Assembly (NCBI RefSeq): GCF_000335475.2
Contig: NZ_ANAH02000032.1
Span: forward strand, 1 to 64,000
Direction: 5' to 3'
From: Cystobacter fuscus DSM 2262
GTDB taxonomy: Bacteria > Myxococcota > Myxococcia > Myxococcales > Myxococcaceae
Length of the DNA: 64,000 nucleotides
Positions 51,163 to 60,137 of the stretch are shown here, piece by piece (positions within the stretch are counted from its first letter, which is position 1; each line of letters begins with the position of its first letter). Made by a program: the position numbers and the translations under genes. The notes beneath the pieces are model-generated. The model worked only from the letters and a program-made list of their open reading frames with translations, did not search any database and was not told the DNA's origin.

Positions 51163-51726
51163 ATGTCGCTTCGAAGCAAACTGTCCGTCCTGGCCATCGC
51201 CGCCTCGCTCGCGGTCCCCACGCTGGCCGCCGCCGAAACCAAGATGGGCTATGTGGATTACCAGCGCGTCATGCTCGAGGTGGATGACGGCAAGGCGGCC
51301 AAGGCCCGTCTCCAGAAGTGGCTGGAGGCCCGGCAGAAGGAGATCGACGCCGAGCAGGAGGCCCTGCGCAAGGAGAAGGAGACCCTGGACAAGCAGGCGA
51401 GCGCGATGAGCGAGGAGACGCGCGTCCAGAAGGCCACCGACCTGCAGAAGAAGGTCTACGACCTGGCTCAGAAGTGGGAGAAGAGCCGCGGTGAGGCCGC
51501 CGAGCGCGAGCGCAAGGAGATGGAGCCGATCATCGCGAGGATCGACGACGTCATCAAGAACATCGCCGACCGCGAGGGCCTGGGTATGGTCTTCGAGAAG
51601 CGCGACTCCGGCCTGGTGTTCGCCCTGAGCCAGTACGACCTGACCAACGAGGTCATCCGCTCGTACAACAGTGGCAAGGGCAAGGCGAAGGACGCCCCGG
51701 TCGCCAAGGACGCGCCCAAGAAGTAG
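51163..51726 (+). CDS. skp: OmpH/Skp-family periplasmic chaperone
   Basis: The 187-aa protein has a cleavable signal peptide (Leu-Ala-Ala-Ala-Glu) and mature start Lys-Met-Gly-Tyr-Val-Asp. A long Lys/Glu-rich coiled coil (about 50-130) forms the tentacles of the Skp trimer. The C-terminal strand segment Gly-Leu-Gly-Met-Val-Phe-Glu-Lys is also typical. A Lys-rich tail ends the protein. It carries unfolded outer-membrane proteins to BamA, whose gene lies upstream. Confidence 0.9.
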   Translation: MSLRSKLSVLAIAASLAVPTLAAAETKMGYVDYQRVMLEVDDGKAAKARLQKWLEARQKEIDAEQEALRKEKETLDKQASAMSEETRVQKATDLQKKVYDLAQKWEKSRGEAAERERKEMEPIIARIDDVIKNIADREGLGMVFEKRDSGLVFALSQYDLTNEVIRSYNSGKGKAKDAPVAKDAPKK

Positions 51727-51741
51727 GCCTCGCTCTCTTCC

Positions 51742-52806
51742 GTGCATACGCCCAAGCCCCGCCGGCTCGGGGAGCTCGCCGCCCATGTGGGCGGTGAGCT
51801 CCTCGGTGACGCCGGCCTCGTGATTACCGGACTCAATGGGCTCGTCGAGGCAGTGCCTGGCGAGCTCTCCTTCTATGGCAACCCGCGCTACCGCCGGCAG
51901 TACGACGCCACCCGGGCGTCGGCCGTGCTGGTGGGCCGGGAGGCCGAGCCACGCGAGCACGTCTCGCTGGTGCGTGTCGCCAATCCGCACCTGGCCTTCG
52001 CCCAGATTTCCCAGCTCTTGCACCCGCGGCCCACCTACGAGGCGGGCGTGCGGCCCGGCGCCCACGTGCACCCCGAGGCCAGCGTCCACCCGGACGCCAC
52101 GGTGATGACCGGGGCCACGGTGGACAAGGGCGCGCGGGTGGGGGCTCGCGCGGTGCTCTTCCCCGGAGCGTACGTGGGGGAGGCGGCGGTGGTGGGCGAG
52201 GACAGCGTGCTCTACCCCAACGTCACCGTGCGCGAGCACTGCCTGGTGGGAGCGCGCGTCATCCTCCACGCCTCGTGCGTGGTGGGGGCGGACGGCTTCG
52301 GCTTCGCCTTCAACCCCGAGGGCGCCCAGGGCCCCGAGCACTACAAGATTCCCCAGGCGGGCATCGTGCGCATCGAGGACGATGTCGAGGTGGGCGCCTG
52401 CACCACCATCGATCGGGCCACGCTCGGCGAGACGGTCATCGGCCGCGGCACGAAGATCGACAACCTGGTGCAGATCGCCCACAACGTGAAGGTGGGCCCG
52501 CTGTCGCTCTTGTGCGCGCAGGCGGGCGTGTCCGGCTCGTCGGAGCTGGGCACGGGCGTGGTGCTGGCGGGGCAGGTGGGTGTGGTGGGCCACATCCGCG
52601 TGGGTGACATGGCCAAGGTCGGGGCCCAGTCGGGCGTGGCGCAGGACGTGGAAGATGGACAGGTGGTGAGCGGCACCCCGGCCATGCCCCACCGCGAGTG
52701 GCTGCGGACGTCGGCCGCGCTCGGCCAGTTGACCGAGCTGCTCAAGGAAGTACGCACCCTGCGGCGCAGGGTGGAGATGCTCGAGAAAAAGGAGAAGGGC
52801 GGATGA
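51742..52806 (+). CDS. lpxD: UDP-3-O-acylglucosamine N-acyltransferase LpxD
   Basis: 354 aa from GTG 51742. The N-terminal uridine-binding domain (about 1-105) includes Phe-Tyr-Gly-Asn-Pro-Arg-Tyr. The left-handed beta-helix of hexapeptide repeats (about 110-315) carries the catalytic His in Ile-Ala-His-Asn-Val. A C-terminal helix (about 325-354) is coiled. It adds the N-linked acyl chain in lipid A synthesis. Its stop overlaps the fabZ start as ATGA. Confidence 0.96.
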   Translation: MHTPKPRRLGELAAHVGGELLGDAGLVITGLNGLVEAVPGELSFYGNPRYRRQYDATRASAVLVGREAEPREHVSLVRVANPHLAFAQISQLLHPRPTYEAGVRPGAHVHPEASVHPDATVMTGATVDKGARVGARAVLFPGAYVGEAAVVGEDSVLYPNVTVREHCLVGARVILHASCVVGADGFGFAFNPEGAQGPEHYKIPQAGIVRIEDDVEVGACTTIDRATLGETVIGRGTKIDNLVQIAHNVKVGPLSLLCAQAGVSGSSELGTGVVLAGQVGVVGHIRVGDMAKVGAQSGVAQDVEDGQVVSGTPAMPHREWLRTSAALGQLTELLKEVRTLRRRVEMLEKKEKGG

Positions 52807-53273
52807 TGGACATCCAGGAGATCCAGGCGCTGCTGCCCCACCGGTATCCGTTCCTCCTGGTGGATCGGGTGGTGGAAATCGTTCCTGGCCAGAAGATCGT
52901 GGCCTTCAAGAACGTCACCATGAACGAGCCCTTCTTCAACGGCCATTTCCCGGGACACCCGGTGATGCCGGGCGTGCTCATCCTGGAGGCGCTCGCCCAG
53001 GCGTCGGCCATCCTCGCCTACAAGACGGAGAACATGGACCCCGCGCGGTCGGTCTCCTACCTGATGAGCGTGGACGGGGCGCGCTTCCGCAAGCCCGTGG
53101 TGCCCGGAGACCGGTTGCAGCTCAACGTCGAGGTGCTGCGTCACAAGGGCGCGGTGTGGAAGACGAAGGGAACGGCCACGGTTGACGGAGCGAAGGTGGC
53201 CGAGGGTGAGTTCCTCGCCACCGTCGTGGACAAGGACAAGAAGTCGGGCGGCTCCACCGCCGAGGCGTCCTGA
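52803..53273 (+). CDS. fabZ: 3-hydroxyacyl-ACP dehydratase FabZ
   Basis: 156 aa from ATG 52803, overlapping the lpxD stop; the next codon is also ATG. The hot-dog fold has His-Arg-Tyr-Pro-Phe-Leu-Leu-Val-Asp and the catalytic [12 protein letters not shown]. It dehydrates 3-hydroxyacyl-ACP in fatty acid elongation, competing with LpxA and LpxD for the same substrate. That explains its place between the two genes. A Lys/Ser-rich tail extends the C-terminus slightly. Confidence 0.96.
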   Translation: MMDIQEIQALLPHRYPFLLVDRVVEIVPGQKIVAFKNVTMNEPFFNGHFPGHPVMPGVLILEALAQASAILAYKTENMDPARSVSYLMSVDGARFRKPVVPGDRLQLNVEVLRHKGAVWKTKGTATVDGAKVAEGEFLATVVDKDKKSGGSTAEAS

Positions 53274-53291
53274 CAGGACGAGGGAGACACC

Positions 53292-54068
53292 ATGGCGCAG
53301 GTTCACCCCACGGCGGTGGTCCATCCGGATGCCCGCCTCCACGAGACCGTGGAGGTGGGTCCCTACTCCATCATTGGTGGCAAGGTGACGATTGGCGCGG
53401 GCACGAAGGTGGGTGCCCACGTCGTCATCGATGGCCGCACCACGCTCGGCGAGCGCAACCGCATCTCTCCCTTCGCCTCCGTGGGGGGCGTGCCGCAGGA
53501 TCTCAAGTACGCGGGCGAGGACACCCAGCTCATCATCGGCAACGGCAACCAGATCCGTGAGTCCACCACGCTCAACATCGGCACGGTGGGCGGGGGCGGG
53601 GTGACGCGGGTCGGGGACAACAACATCTTCATGGCCAGCAGCCACGTGGCCCACGACTGCGTGGTGGGCAGTGGGTGCGTGGTCGCCAACAGCGTGGCGC
53701 TCGCCGGGCACGTGGTGGTGGAGGACTTCGTCATCCTCGGCGGGCTGTCCGCGGTGCACCAGTTCACCCGGGTGGGCAAGCATGCCTTCATCTCGGGCGG
53801 CGCCATGGTGACCATGGACGTGCCGCCCTACTGCACGGCGCAGGGGGATCGGGCGGAGCTGTCCGGCCTGAACGTGATCGGCCTGCAGCGCCATGGCTTC
53901 AGCGAGGAGCAGGTGGCCCGCATCAAGGAGGCCTACCGGATCCTCTTCCGCTCGAAGCTGGTGCTGACGGAGGCGGTGGCCCGGCTGAAGGCGGAGCTGG
54001 GTGGCCAGTCGGAGATCGACTACCTGGTGGACTTCATCGCCCAGAGCAAGCGCGGCCTGACGCGCTGA
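53292..54068 (+). CDS. lpxA: UDP-GlcNAc O-acyltransferase LpxA
   Basis: 258 aa, normal length. A hexapeptide-repeat beta-helix covers residues ~5-185, with the catalytic His in Ser-His-Val-Ala-His-Asp. The C-terminal helical domain (about 190-258) begins Gly-Leu-Asn-Val-Ile-Gly-Leu-Gln-Arg, a family motif. It catalyses the first step of lipid A synthesis. It is spaced 18 nt after fabZ with GGGAGA before the ATG. Confidence 0.97.
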   Translation: MAQVHPTAVVHPDARLHETVEVGPYSIIGGKVTIGAGTKVGAHVVIDGRTTLGERNRISPFASVGGVPQDLKYAGEDTQLIIGNGNQIRESTTLNIGTVGGGGVTRVGDNNIFMASSHVAHDCVVGSGCVVANSVALAGHVVVEDFVILGGLSAVHQFTRVGKHAFISGGAMVTMDVPPYCTAQGDRAELSGLNVIGLQRHGFSEEQVARIKEAYRILFRSKLVLTEAVARLKAELGGQSEIDYLVDFIAQSKRGLTR

Positions 54069-54076
54069 CACCCCCC

Positions 54077-54880
54077 GTGGAACGCATTGGCCTCATCGCG
54101 GGCAACGGCCGTCTGCCCTTCCTCTTCGCCAGCGCGGCCCGGGCCCAGGGCCTGGAAGTGGTGGCGGTCGCCCACCGGGGCGAGGCGGATCCAGCGCTGG
54201 CCTCCGAGGTCGCCTCCCTGACGTGGGTGCGGCTGGGGCAGGTGGACCGCATCCTGCGCGCCTTCCGCGACGCGGGCGTCTCCCGGGCGGCGATGGCCGG
54301 GGGCATTGGCCGGGTGCGCGCCTTCACCGAGGCCCGGCCGGACCTGGGCGCGGTGCGCATCCTCTCGCGCCTGCGCAGCGTGCGCGATGATGCGCTGCTG
54401 CGCGCGGTGGCGGACTACTTCGAGTCCCATGGCGTCACCATCGTGGCGCCCACGGACTGGTTGGCCCAGGCCCTGTGTCCCGCCGGGCACCTCGCCGGAC
54501 CCGTCCTGAACGCCGTCCAGGAGAAGGACGTGGCGCTGGGACGCGAGGTGGCCACGCTGCTCGGACAGGCGGACGTGGGCCAGACGGTGGTGGTGCGCCA
54601 GGGCCACGTGCTGGCGCTCGAGGCGGTGGAAGGCACCGACGAGGCCATCCGCCGGGGCGCGAAGTACGGCGGCGCGGGCGCCGTGGTGGTCAAGCGCTGC
54701 AAGCCCGGGCAGGACCTGCGCTTCGATCTGCCCGCCGTCGGCCCCCGCACCCTGGACGTCATGAAGGAAGTGGGGGCCACCGTGCTGGCGTTGGAAGTGG
54801 GGAAGACGGTGCTGTTGGACGCACCCGAGCTCTTCCGGAAGGCCGACACCGCGGGCATCTCCCTGGTGGGCGTGCCCTGA
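54077..54880 (+). CDS. lpxI: UDP-2,3-diacylglucosamine pyrophosphatase LpxI
   Basis: 267 aa from GTG 54077, 8 nt after the lpxA stop. The frame is open earlier, but the family start Ile-Gly-Leu-Ile-Ala-Gly-Asn-Gly-Arg-Leu-Pro is right here. The C-terminal domain has Gly-Thr-Asp-Glu-Ala-Ile-Arg-Arg-Gly and Val-Lys-Arg-Cys-Lys-Pro-Gly-Gln-Asp-Leu-Arg-Phe-Asp-Leu-Pro. LpxI replaces LpxH in alpha-proteobacteria and some others, making lipid X from UDP-diacylglucosamine. No lpxH is seen in the window. Confidence 0.95.
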   Translation: MERIGLIAGNGRLPFLFASAARAQGLEVVAVAHRGEADPALASEVASLTWVRLGQVDRILRAFRDAGVSRAAMAGGIGRVRAFTEARPDLGAVRILSRLRSVRDDALLRAVADYFESHGVTIVAPTDWLAQALCPAGHLAGPVLNAVQEKDVALGREVATLLGQADVGQTVVVRQGHVLALEAVEGTDEAIRRGAKYGGAGAVVVKRCKPGQDLRFDLPAVGPRTLDVMKEVGATVLALEVGKTVLLDAPELFRKADTAGISLVGVP

Positions 54881-55107
54881 GGGGCGAGGCGGGCCGCTCA
54901 CTCCCGGAGAAAGTCGGGGAGCGGATGGTCTCTCGTTCCAGGGTAGGGAATGTTCGAGCCCGAAGGATCTGTTACGAACATCACCGCCGCGAAGGAGCCG
55001 GATTCGCGTTGCACGGCACCCGGGTACTCCCCAGGGTGCCTTCCTCTCGACGTCCCCCCGTCTTCCGCCGCGATGGCGGACGGTGCCGCCCCAAGGAGAA
55101 CCCACGG

Positions 55108-55554
55108 ATGAAGCGACTCGTGCTCCCCGCCCTGCTCGCCCTTGCCTCCCCTGGTTGCATGCACGCGCCAGCGCCCGCCACGGCGGCCCCCGAAAACGAG
55201 GCGACCAAGTGCGAACTCGTCCAGACCCTGGTGCGTGAGCAGCTGCCGCAGCAGATCCTCTCCGGCCTGGAGGCCGACGGGCATGACGGGCCCACCCAGG
55301 TGCTCGTCTTCGTCCAGGACCAGGACGAGAACGTGCTCGAGCGCCTGTTCTCGGGAGATCCCTCGTGTGGGGGTCCCAACTTCAAGGTGGTCCGGGAGAT
55401 TACCCGCGAGGCGCTGGTGCTCTTCCTCCAGCGCCAGGGAGAGGGCTACGTCTACGACGCGCAGCGCGCGGGCCCCAACCGGATGTCGCTGGGCGGCAAG
55501 GCCAAGGGCGCGGTGATGAAGCGCTCGGGCGTCTGGGCCGCATCCAGCATCTGA
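55108..55554 (+). CDS. Putative lipoprotein, unknown function
   Basis: 148 aa from ATG 55108 with AAGGAG 10 nt upstream. A short leader (Lys-Arg then hydrophobic) ends in Ser-Pro-Gly-Cys, a plausible lipobox at Cys17. The mature part is acidic, with two Cys (about 35 and 91) that could pair. The last ~34 codons overlap the 3' end of the convergent marC gene by 103 nt. I do not recognise a family. It follows lpxI after 227 nt without other genes. Confidence 0.62.
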   Translation: MKRLVLPALLALASPGCMHAPAPATAAPENEATKCELVQTLVREQLPQQILSGLEADGHDGPTQVLVFVQDQDENVLERLFSGDPSCGGPNFKVVREITREALVLFLQRQGEGYVYDAQRAGPNRMSLGGKAKGAVMKRSGVWAASSI

Positions 55555-56198
55555 GACACCGCGGGGTGCTCGCGCAGCAGATCCTTGCCGCCATCCGCGA
55601 TGAACTGCACCGCGATGGCCGCGAGGATGAGCCCCATGACGCGCTCGAGGATGGCCACGCCGGACTGGCGCAGCACGCGCTGCACGAGGCCGGCGGCGCG
55701 CAGCACGAAGTAGCTCGTCACGAAGGTGATGAGGATGGCCAGCAGCACGGGCACGGCGGACACGAGCCGATCCCCGCCACGGGCCATCAGCACCACGGCG
55801 GTGGCGATGGCGCCGGGACCCGCGAGCAGCGGCATCGCCAGGGGCACCAGCGCCACATCCTCCTTCACCACGCCTTCCTGGGTCTCGGACGGGGTGGTGC
55901 GTGTCTCCGAGGGGCGCGCCCGGAGCATGTCCAGGGCGGTGATGAGCAGCAGGATGCCGCCGGCCACCCGGAAGGCGCCCAGCGACACGCCGAACACCTT
56001 GAAGATGACGCCGCCAAAGAGGGCGAAGAAGAGCATCAGCGCGCATGCCACGATGCACGCGCGCCGCGCCGTGCTGCGGATCTTCTCCTCCGAGTCCCCC
56101 GCGGTCATCGCGAGGAAGATGGGCACCAGGCCCACCGGATCGACGACGAAGAGCATCGCGGGCAGCGCCACGATGAACAGCGAGAACTGTTCGGACAT
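55452..56198 (-). CDS. MarC-family integral membrane protein
   Basis: 248 aa from ATG 56198, supported by TAGGAGGGC just upstream. About six membrane spans are visible: near residues 5-28, 45-70, 72-90, 112-135, 145-170 and 185-205. They carry the family motifs Asp-Pro-Val-Gly-Leu-Val-Pro-Ile-Phe and Pro-Leu-Leu-Ala-Gly-Pro-Gly-Ala-Ile. The ~30-residue C-terminal tail is longer than usual and lies in the overlap with the lipoprotein gene. The family is named after multiple antibiotic resistance, but its transport substrate is not established. Confidence 0.88.
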   Translation of the reverse strand: MSEQFSLFIVALPAMLFVVDPVGLVPIFLAMTAGDSEEKIRSTARRACIVACALMLFFALFGGVIFKVFGVSLGAFRVAGGILLLITALDMLRARPSETRTTPSETQEGVVKEDVALVPLAMPLLAGPGAIATAVVLMARGGDRLVSAVPVLLAILITFVTSYFVLRAAGLVQRVLRQSGVAILERVMGLILAAIAVQFIADGGKDLLREHPAVSQMLDAAQTPERFITAPLALPPSDIRLGPARCAS

Positions 56199-56206
56199 GC
56201 GCCCTC

Positions 56207-56926
56207 CTACACCGTGAGGCGCAGCTTCCACACCATCGTCAGCGCCTCGACGAAGATGCGCCGGCTCATCTTGGACTGCCCGACCCGGCGATCCTCGAAG
56301 ACGATGGGCACTTCCTTCACCGTGAAGCCCTGCTTGAGGGTGCGGTAGGTGAGCTCGATCTGAAAGGCATAGCCGGTGCTCTGCACGGCGCTCAGATCGA
56401 TGGACTCGAGCACCCGGCGGTGGAAGCACTTGAAGCCGCCGGTGAGGTCGCGGATGTCCACCCCGAGGATGCTCCGCGCGTAGAGCGAACCGCCCTGACT
56501 GATGAGCTGCCGGCCCACGCCCCAGTTGACGGTGCCGCCGCCGTGCACGTAGCGCGAGCCCAGCACCAGGTCCACGCCGGCCTGGGCCGTGTCCAGGATC
56601 GTGGGCAGGTAGCGCGGATCGTGGCTGAAGTCCGCGTCCATCTCCAGGATGTACGTGTAGCCCCAGTCGAGCGCCTGCCGGAAGGCATGGAGGTAGGCGC
56701 GCCCCAGCCCCTGCTTCTTCTCGCGGTGGAGCACGCGGATGCGCGGCTCCTTCGCCGCCAGCTCGTCGGCCAGCTTCCCCGTGCCATCCGGGGAGTTGTC
56801 GTCGACGACGAGGATGTCCACCCGCGGCTCGGCCGCCAACACCGCGCGGGTGATGGGCTCAAGGTTGTCCCGCTCGTTGTAGGTTGGGATGCAGACCAGC
56901 GCTGGATTCATCGCGCGGCGGGACAT
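56207..56926 (-). CDS. DPM1-like polyprenol-phosphate glycosyltransferase
   Basis: 239 aa from ATG 56926 (ATG 56911 possible). This is a GT2 fold: Ile-Pro-Thr-Tyr-Asn-Glu at the start, Val-Val-Asp-Asp-Asn-Ser-Pro-Asp-Gly-Thr for nucleotide binding, and Met-Asp-Ala-Asp-Phe-Ser-His-Asp-Pro as the DxD metal site. The acceptor-region Asp-Leu-Thr-Gly-Gly-Phe-Lys-Cys is typical of dolichol-phosphate mannose synthases. No membrane span follows. It probably makes polyprenyl-phosphate mannose or a similar donor for envelope glycans. It is 8 nt upstream of marC on the same strand. Confidence 0.9.
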   Translation of the reverse strand: MSRRAMNPALVCIPTYNERDNLEPITRAVLAAEPRVDILVVDDNSPDGTGKLADELAAKEPRIRVLHREKKQGLGRAYLHAFRQALDWGYTYILEMDADFSHDPRYLPTILDTAQAGVDLVLGSRYVHGGGTVNWGVGRQLISQGGSLYARSILGVDIRDLTGGFKCFHRRVLESIDLSAVQSTGYAFQIELTYRTLKQGFTVKEVPIVFEDRRVGQSKMSRRIFVEALTMVWKLRLTV

Positions 56927-56948
56927 AGCAGAGCGCTCGGGCTCGCTC

Positions 56949-58100
56949 CTAGACTTTCGCCGCGGGCAGCAACTCCAGCACCGACTCGGCGGCGCGCGTG
57001 GCGGCCCCGGACTCGCCCAGGCGCGTGCGCACTTCTTCCAGCCCCCGGAGCATCTCGTCGCGCGGCGCGCCCGGCACCCACAGGCGGCGGATCTCCCCGG
57101 CGATGCGCTCGGGCGTCATGTCTCCCTGGAGCAGCTCGGGCACCACCCGGCGGTTGGCCAGCAGGTTGACGAGCGCCACGTGCGCCACCTTCAGCATCAT
57201 CCGGCCCACGAGGTAGGTGAGCAGCGACACGCGGTAGACCACCACCAGGGGCCGCTGCATCAACCCCGCCTCCAGCGCCGCCGTCCCCGAGGCGACGATG
57301 GCCGCGTCGCTGGCGCCCACCACCTCGGGGGCCCGGCCCTCCACGAGGATGGGCCGCACGCCGCTGCCCTCGAAGCGCGAGAGGATCTCCTCGCGGGCGA
57401 TCGTGGGCGCCACGGGCACCACCACCTGGAGGCCGGGACGCTCGGCGACCAACGTCTTCGCCGCGCCCACCATGGAGGGGAGGATGCGGCGGATCTCACT
57501 CATGCGGCTGCCGGGCAACAGCGCCAGGGTGGGCGCCTCGGGGGGCAGACCGAGCTTCTGACGGAAGGCGAGGGCACTGGCGGGGGCGGGCACCTGCTCC
57601 ACCACGGGGCTGCCCACGTAGCGCGCGGCGACGCCGGCTTCCCGGTAGAAGTCCTCCTCGAAGGGGAGGATGCAGAGCATGCGGTCCACGAGCCGGGCGA
57701 TCGTCTTCACCCGGCCCCGGCGCCAGGCCCAGATCATCGGCGACACGTAGTAGGCCACCGGGATGCCCAGCTTCTTGAGCCGCGCGGCGAGCCGGAGGTT
57801 GAAGTCGGGGATGTCCACGAGGATGGCGCAGGCGGGGCGGCGCTCGGCGGCGGCCCGTGCGAGGCCCCCCATCACCTGGAGGATGCGCGGAATCTTGGGC
57901 AGCACCTCGGTGATGCCCATGACATTGACTTCATGGGCGCCATAGAGCAGCTCCACGCCCTGGGCGGCGAGGCGCGAGCCTCCCATGCCGAAGAAGGACA
58001 GGTCCGGGCGGCGCGCGCGCAGGGCGGCGACGAGTTCGGCGGCGTGGGCGTCACCGGACGCCTCGCCGGCCACGACGAGAATCTGGGGGGCGGAGGACAA
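56949..58100 (-). CDS. lpxB: Lipid A disaccharide synthase LpxB
   Basis: 383 aa, typical length. It has the GT19 start Val-Val-Ala-Gly-Glu-Ala-Ser-Gly-Asp-Ala-His-Ala, then Phe-Gly-Met-Gly-Gly, Ile-Asp-Tyr/Pro-Asp-Phe-Asn, Ser-Pro-Met-Ile-Trp-Ala-Trp-Arg (a variant of Ser-Pro-Gln-x-Trp-Ala-Trp) and Leu-Pro-Gly-Ser-Arg. It joins lipid X to UDP-diacylglucosamine, the step after LpxI. It is encoded on the opposite strand from lpxD-lpxI, next to the glycosyltransferase gene. Confidence 0.97.
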   Translation of the reverse strand: MSSAPQILVVAGEASGDAHAAELVAALRARRPDLSFFGMGGSRLAAQGVELLYGAHEVNVMGITEVLPKIPRILQVMGGLARAAAERRPACAILVDIPDFNLRLAARLKKLGIPVAYYVSPMIWAWRRGRVKTIARLVDRMLCILPFEEDFYREAGVAARYVGSPVVEQVPAPASALAFRQKLGLPPEAPTLALLPGSRMSEIRRILPSMVGAAKTLVAERPGLQVVVPVAPTIAREEILSRFEGSGVRPILVEGRAPEVVGASDAAIVASGTAALEAGLMQRPLVVVYRVSLLTYLVGRMMLKVAHVALVNLLANRRVVPELLQGDMTPERIAGEIRRLWVPGAPRDEMLRGLEEVRTRLGESGAATRAAESVLELLPAAKV

Positions 58101-58253
58101 GGGGCGCGCATCCTACCTGATGCGCCGAACCCGGCCAGGGTGTGCTTGCTTCCGAGGAGGGCGGCCGAGCGGTCCGTTGGCGGTGGAACGGGTGGAAGCG
58201 AGGGTGAGAGCGGCCTGATGCAGGGCGGGCCGAGTGTGTACACTCGCGGGCCC

Positions 58254-60137
58254 GTGAAGAAGCTTCTGCTGGTCGAGAACCATCCCCCCACCCGTGAGCA
58301 TCTCACCGGGGTCCTGTCTCAAGCCGGCTATACCGTGAGGGCCGTGGGCGAGCCCGGCTCGGCGATGGAGCATTTCGTCGCCGACAATCCCTCGCTGGTG
58401 GTGATGTCCGTGGACGTGCCGCGACTGGATGGCGCGCACGTGGGCCACCTCATCCGCAACTACAGCCTGGGGGCGCGCGTGCCCATCGTGGCCATCGACA
58501 AGGGCCACCTGGGCCGGGCCCGCGGCGTGGCCTCCCTGGTGGACCTCAAGGTGAACGCCTACGTGGCCGACCCGCTCAAGCCCGGCGAGCTGGTGGGCAA
58601 GCTCCAGTCGTTGTCGACCGCCATGGAGCAGGACGCCACCCCGCTCAAGGGGGTGCTGGGGATGCTGGTGCGCCCGGCGGTGATGAGCGGGGATCTCAAG
58701 GGGTTTCCGCTGCCGGCGCTGCTGGTGTCGCTCTACCGCCTGCGCCGCGATGGCGTGCTGGTGGTGGCGCACCGGGATCTGACGCGGCGGGTCTTCTTCG
58801 CCCAGGGCAGCGCGGTGAACTACGACTCGAGCGCCCGCCAGGACGCGCTGCCCAACTACCTGCTGCAGCGCCAGGTGCTCAACGAGGCGCAGGCGGAGCG
58901 GGTGGTGCAGGCGCTGGGCTCGGGCCTGCGCATCGGCGCGGCGCTCAACGAGGCCGGGGTGGAGGCCGCGGGCGAGGAGCTGTTGCAGCTCCTGCGCGAG
59001 TACACGATGGACCGGGTCGCCCAGGTCATCGGCATGCGCGAGGGCCGCTACGCCTTCTATCCCGGCGATGACTTCCAGAGCGAGGTGGCCACGGTGGAGA
59101 CGCCCGCGCTGGCGCCCATCCTGGATGGAGCGCGCCGGGCCATGCCGCTCAAGACGCTGGCCGCGCCCCTGCGCGCGCACCAGTCGGAGTTTCCCGTGCG
59201 CACGCCCGACTTCGGCAGGGATCTGGGCGCGCTGGGGCTGAACACGGAGGACCTGAAGATCGCCATGCAGATGAACGGGCGCATCCCGCTGAGGGATCTG
59301 CTCGCGCATGGGCGGGGCGACCTGCGGCGGGGCTACTCGCTCCTGTGGTTCCTGCGGCTGGTGGGTGGGGTGGACTTCTCGCCCACGCCCGTGGCCCAGG
59401 GGCCCGGCGAGGTGGTGGTGGTGCCGGACGTCATCGCCCCGCGCAAGCGCAAGCCGCTTCCGGCGGACGTGGCGGCCAACCTGCGCGAGGGCGCGGTGCG
59501 CATCATCACCGGCAGCTACTTCCGCTGCCTGGGGCTGGAGATCGCCGCGGACAGCGAGGCGGTGGAGCGCTCCTACCACGAGCTCGCCATGCGCTTTCAC
59601 CCGGACAGCTACGCCGAGTACGACACCTCGGAGATGAAGGACTTGCTGGACTCGGTGCAGGAGAAGCTGTCGGCGGCGTACCGGGTGCTGTCGGTGCCGG
59701 ACAAGCGCAAGGCGTACCTGCAGTACCTCGTGTCCCGCATGGACGTGGGCCGCTCCACCACGGTGAACGTGGACGCCGAGCTGATGCTGCGGCGGGGAGA
59801 GGCGGCGCTCAAGCGCAAGCAGTTCCGCTCGGCGCTCATCCATTTCGAGGAGGCGGTGGGGCTCAACCCCCAGGAGCCCGAGTACTACTCGTACCTGGCG
59901 TGGGCCACCTTCCTCGCGAGCACGGGGCCGAAGGAGGACCGGGCCCGGGCCGCGCAGAAGGTGCTGCGCAAGGCGCTCACGCTCAACCCGTACCTCGAGC
60001 GGGCCCTCATCATCTCGGCCATCATCGACAGTGAGATGAACGACGAGTCGGGCGCGCGCAAGAAGCTGCTCAAGGTGCTCGAACTCAACCCCAACTCCCA
60101 GCTCGCGAAGGCCGCGCTGCGCAAAGTAGGCCGGTGA
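58254..60137 (+). CDS. Pseudo-receiver - DUF4388 - J-domain - TPR protein
   Basis: 627 aa from GTG 58254 (ATG 58218 is an alternative, with GAGGGTGAG upstream). A receiver-like domain (about 1-120) lacks the usual residues: Glu-Asn replaces the acidic pair and Ser sits where the phosphoacceptor Asp should be (Met-Ser-Val-Asp-Val-Pro), though a Lys-Pro remains. A DUF4388 (PATAN) region follows (about 140-390). A J-domain-like segment (about 420-490) has an intact His-Pro-Asp. TPR repeats (about 510-620) end the protein. It may recruit Hsp70 to envelope assembly. Its stop overlaps msbA as GTGA. Confidence 0.85.
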   Translation: MKKLLLVENHPPTREHLTGVLSQAGYTVRAVGEPGSAMEHFVADNPSLVVMSVDVPRLDGAHVGHLIRNYSLGARVPIVAIDKGHLGRARGVASLVDLKVNAYVADPLKPGELVGKLQSLSTAMEQDATPLKGVLGMLVRPAVMSGDLKGFPLPALLVSLYRLRRDGVLVVAHRDLTRRVFFAQGSAVNYDSSARQDALPNYLLQRQVLNEAQAERVVQALGSGLRIGAALNEAGVEAAGEELLQLLREYTMDRVAQVIGMREGRYAFYPGDDFQSEVATVETPALAPILDGARRAMPLKTLAAPLRAHQSEFPVRTPDFGRDLGALGLNTEDLKIAMQMNGRIPLRDLLAHGRGDLRRGYSLLWFLRLVGGVDFSPTPVAQGPGEVVVVPDVIAPRKRKPLPADVAANLREGAVRIITGSYFRCLGLEIAADSEAVERSYHELAMRFHPDSYAEYDTSEMKDLLDSVQEKLSAAYRVLSVPDKRKAYLQYLVSRMDVGRSTTVNVDAELMLRRGEAALKRKQFRSALIHFEEAVGLNPQEPEYYSYLAWATFLASTGPKEDRARAAQKVLRKALTLNPYLERALIISAIIDSEMNDESGARKKLLKVLELNPNSQLAKAALRKVGR

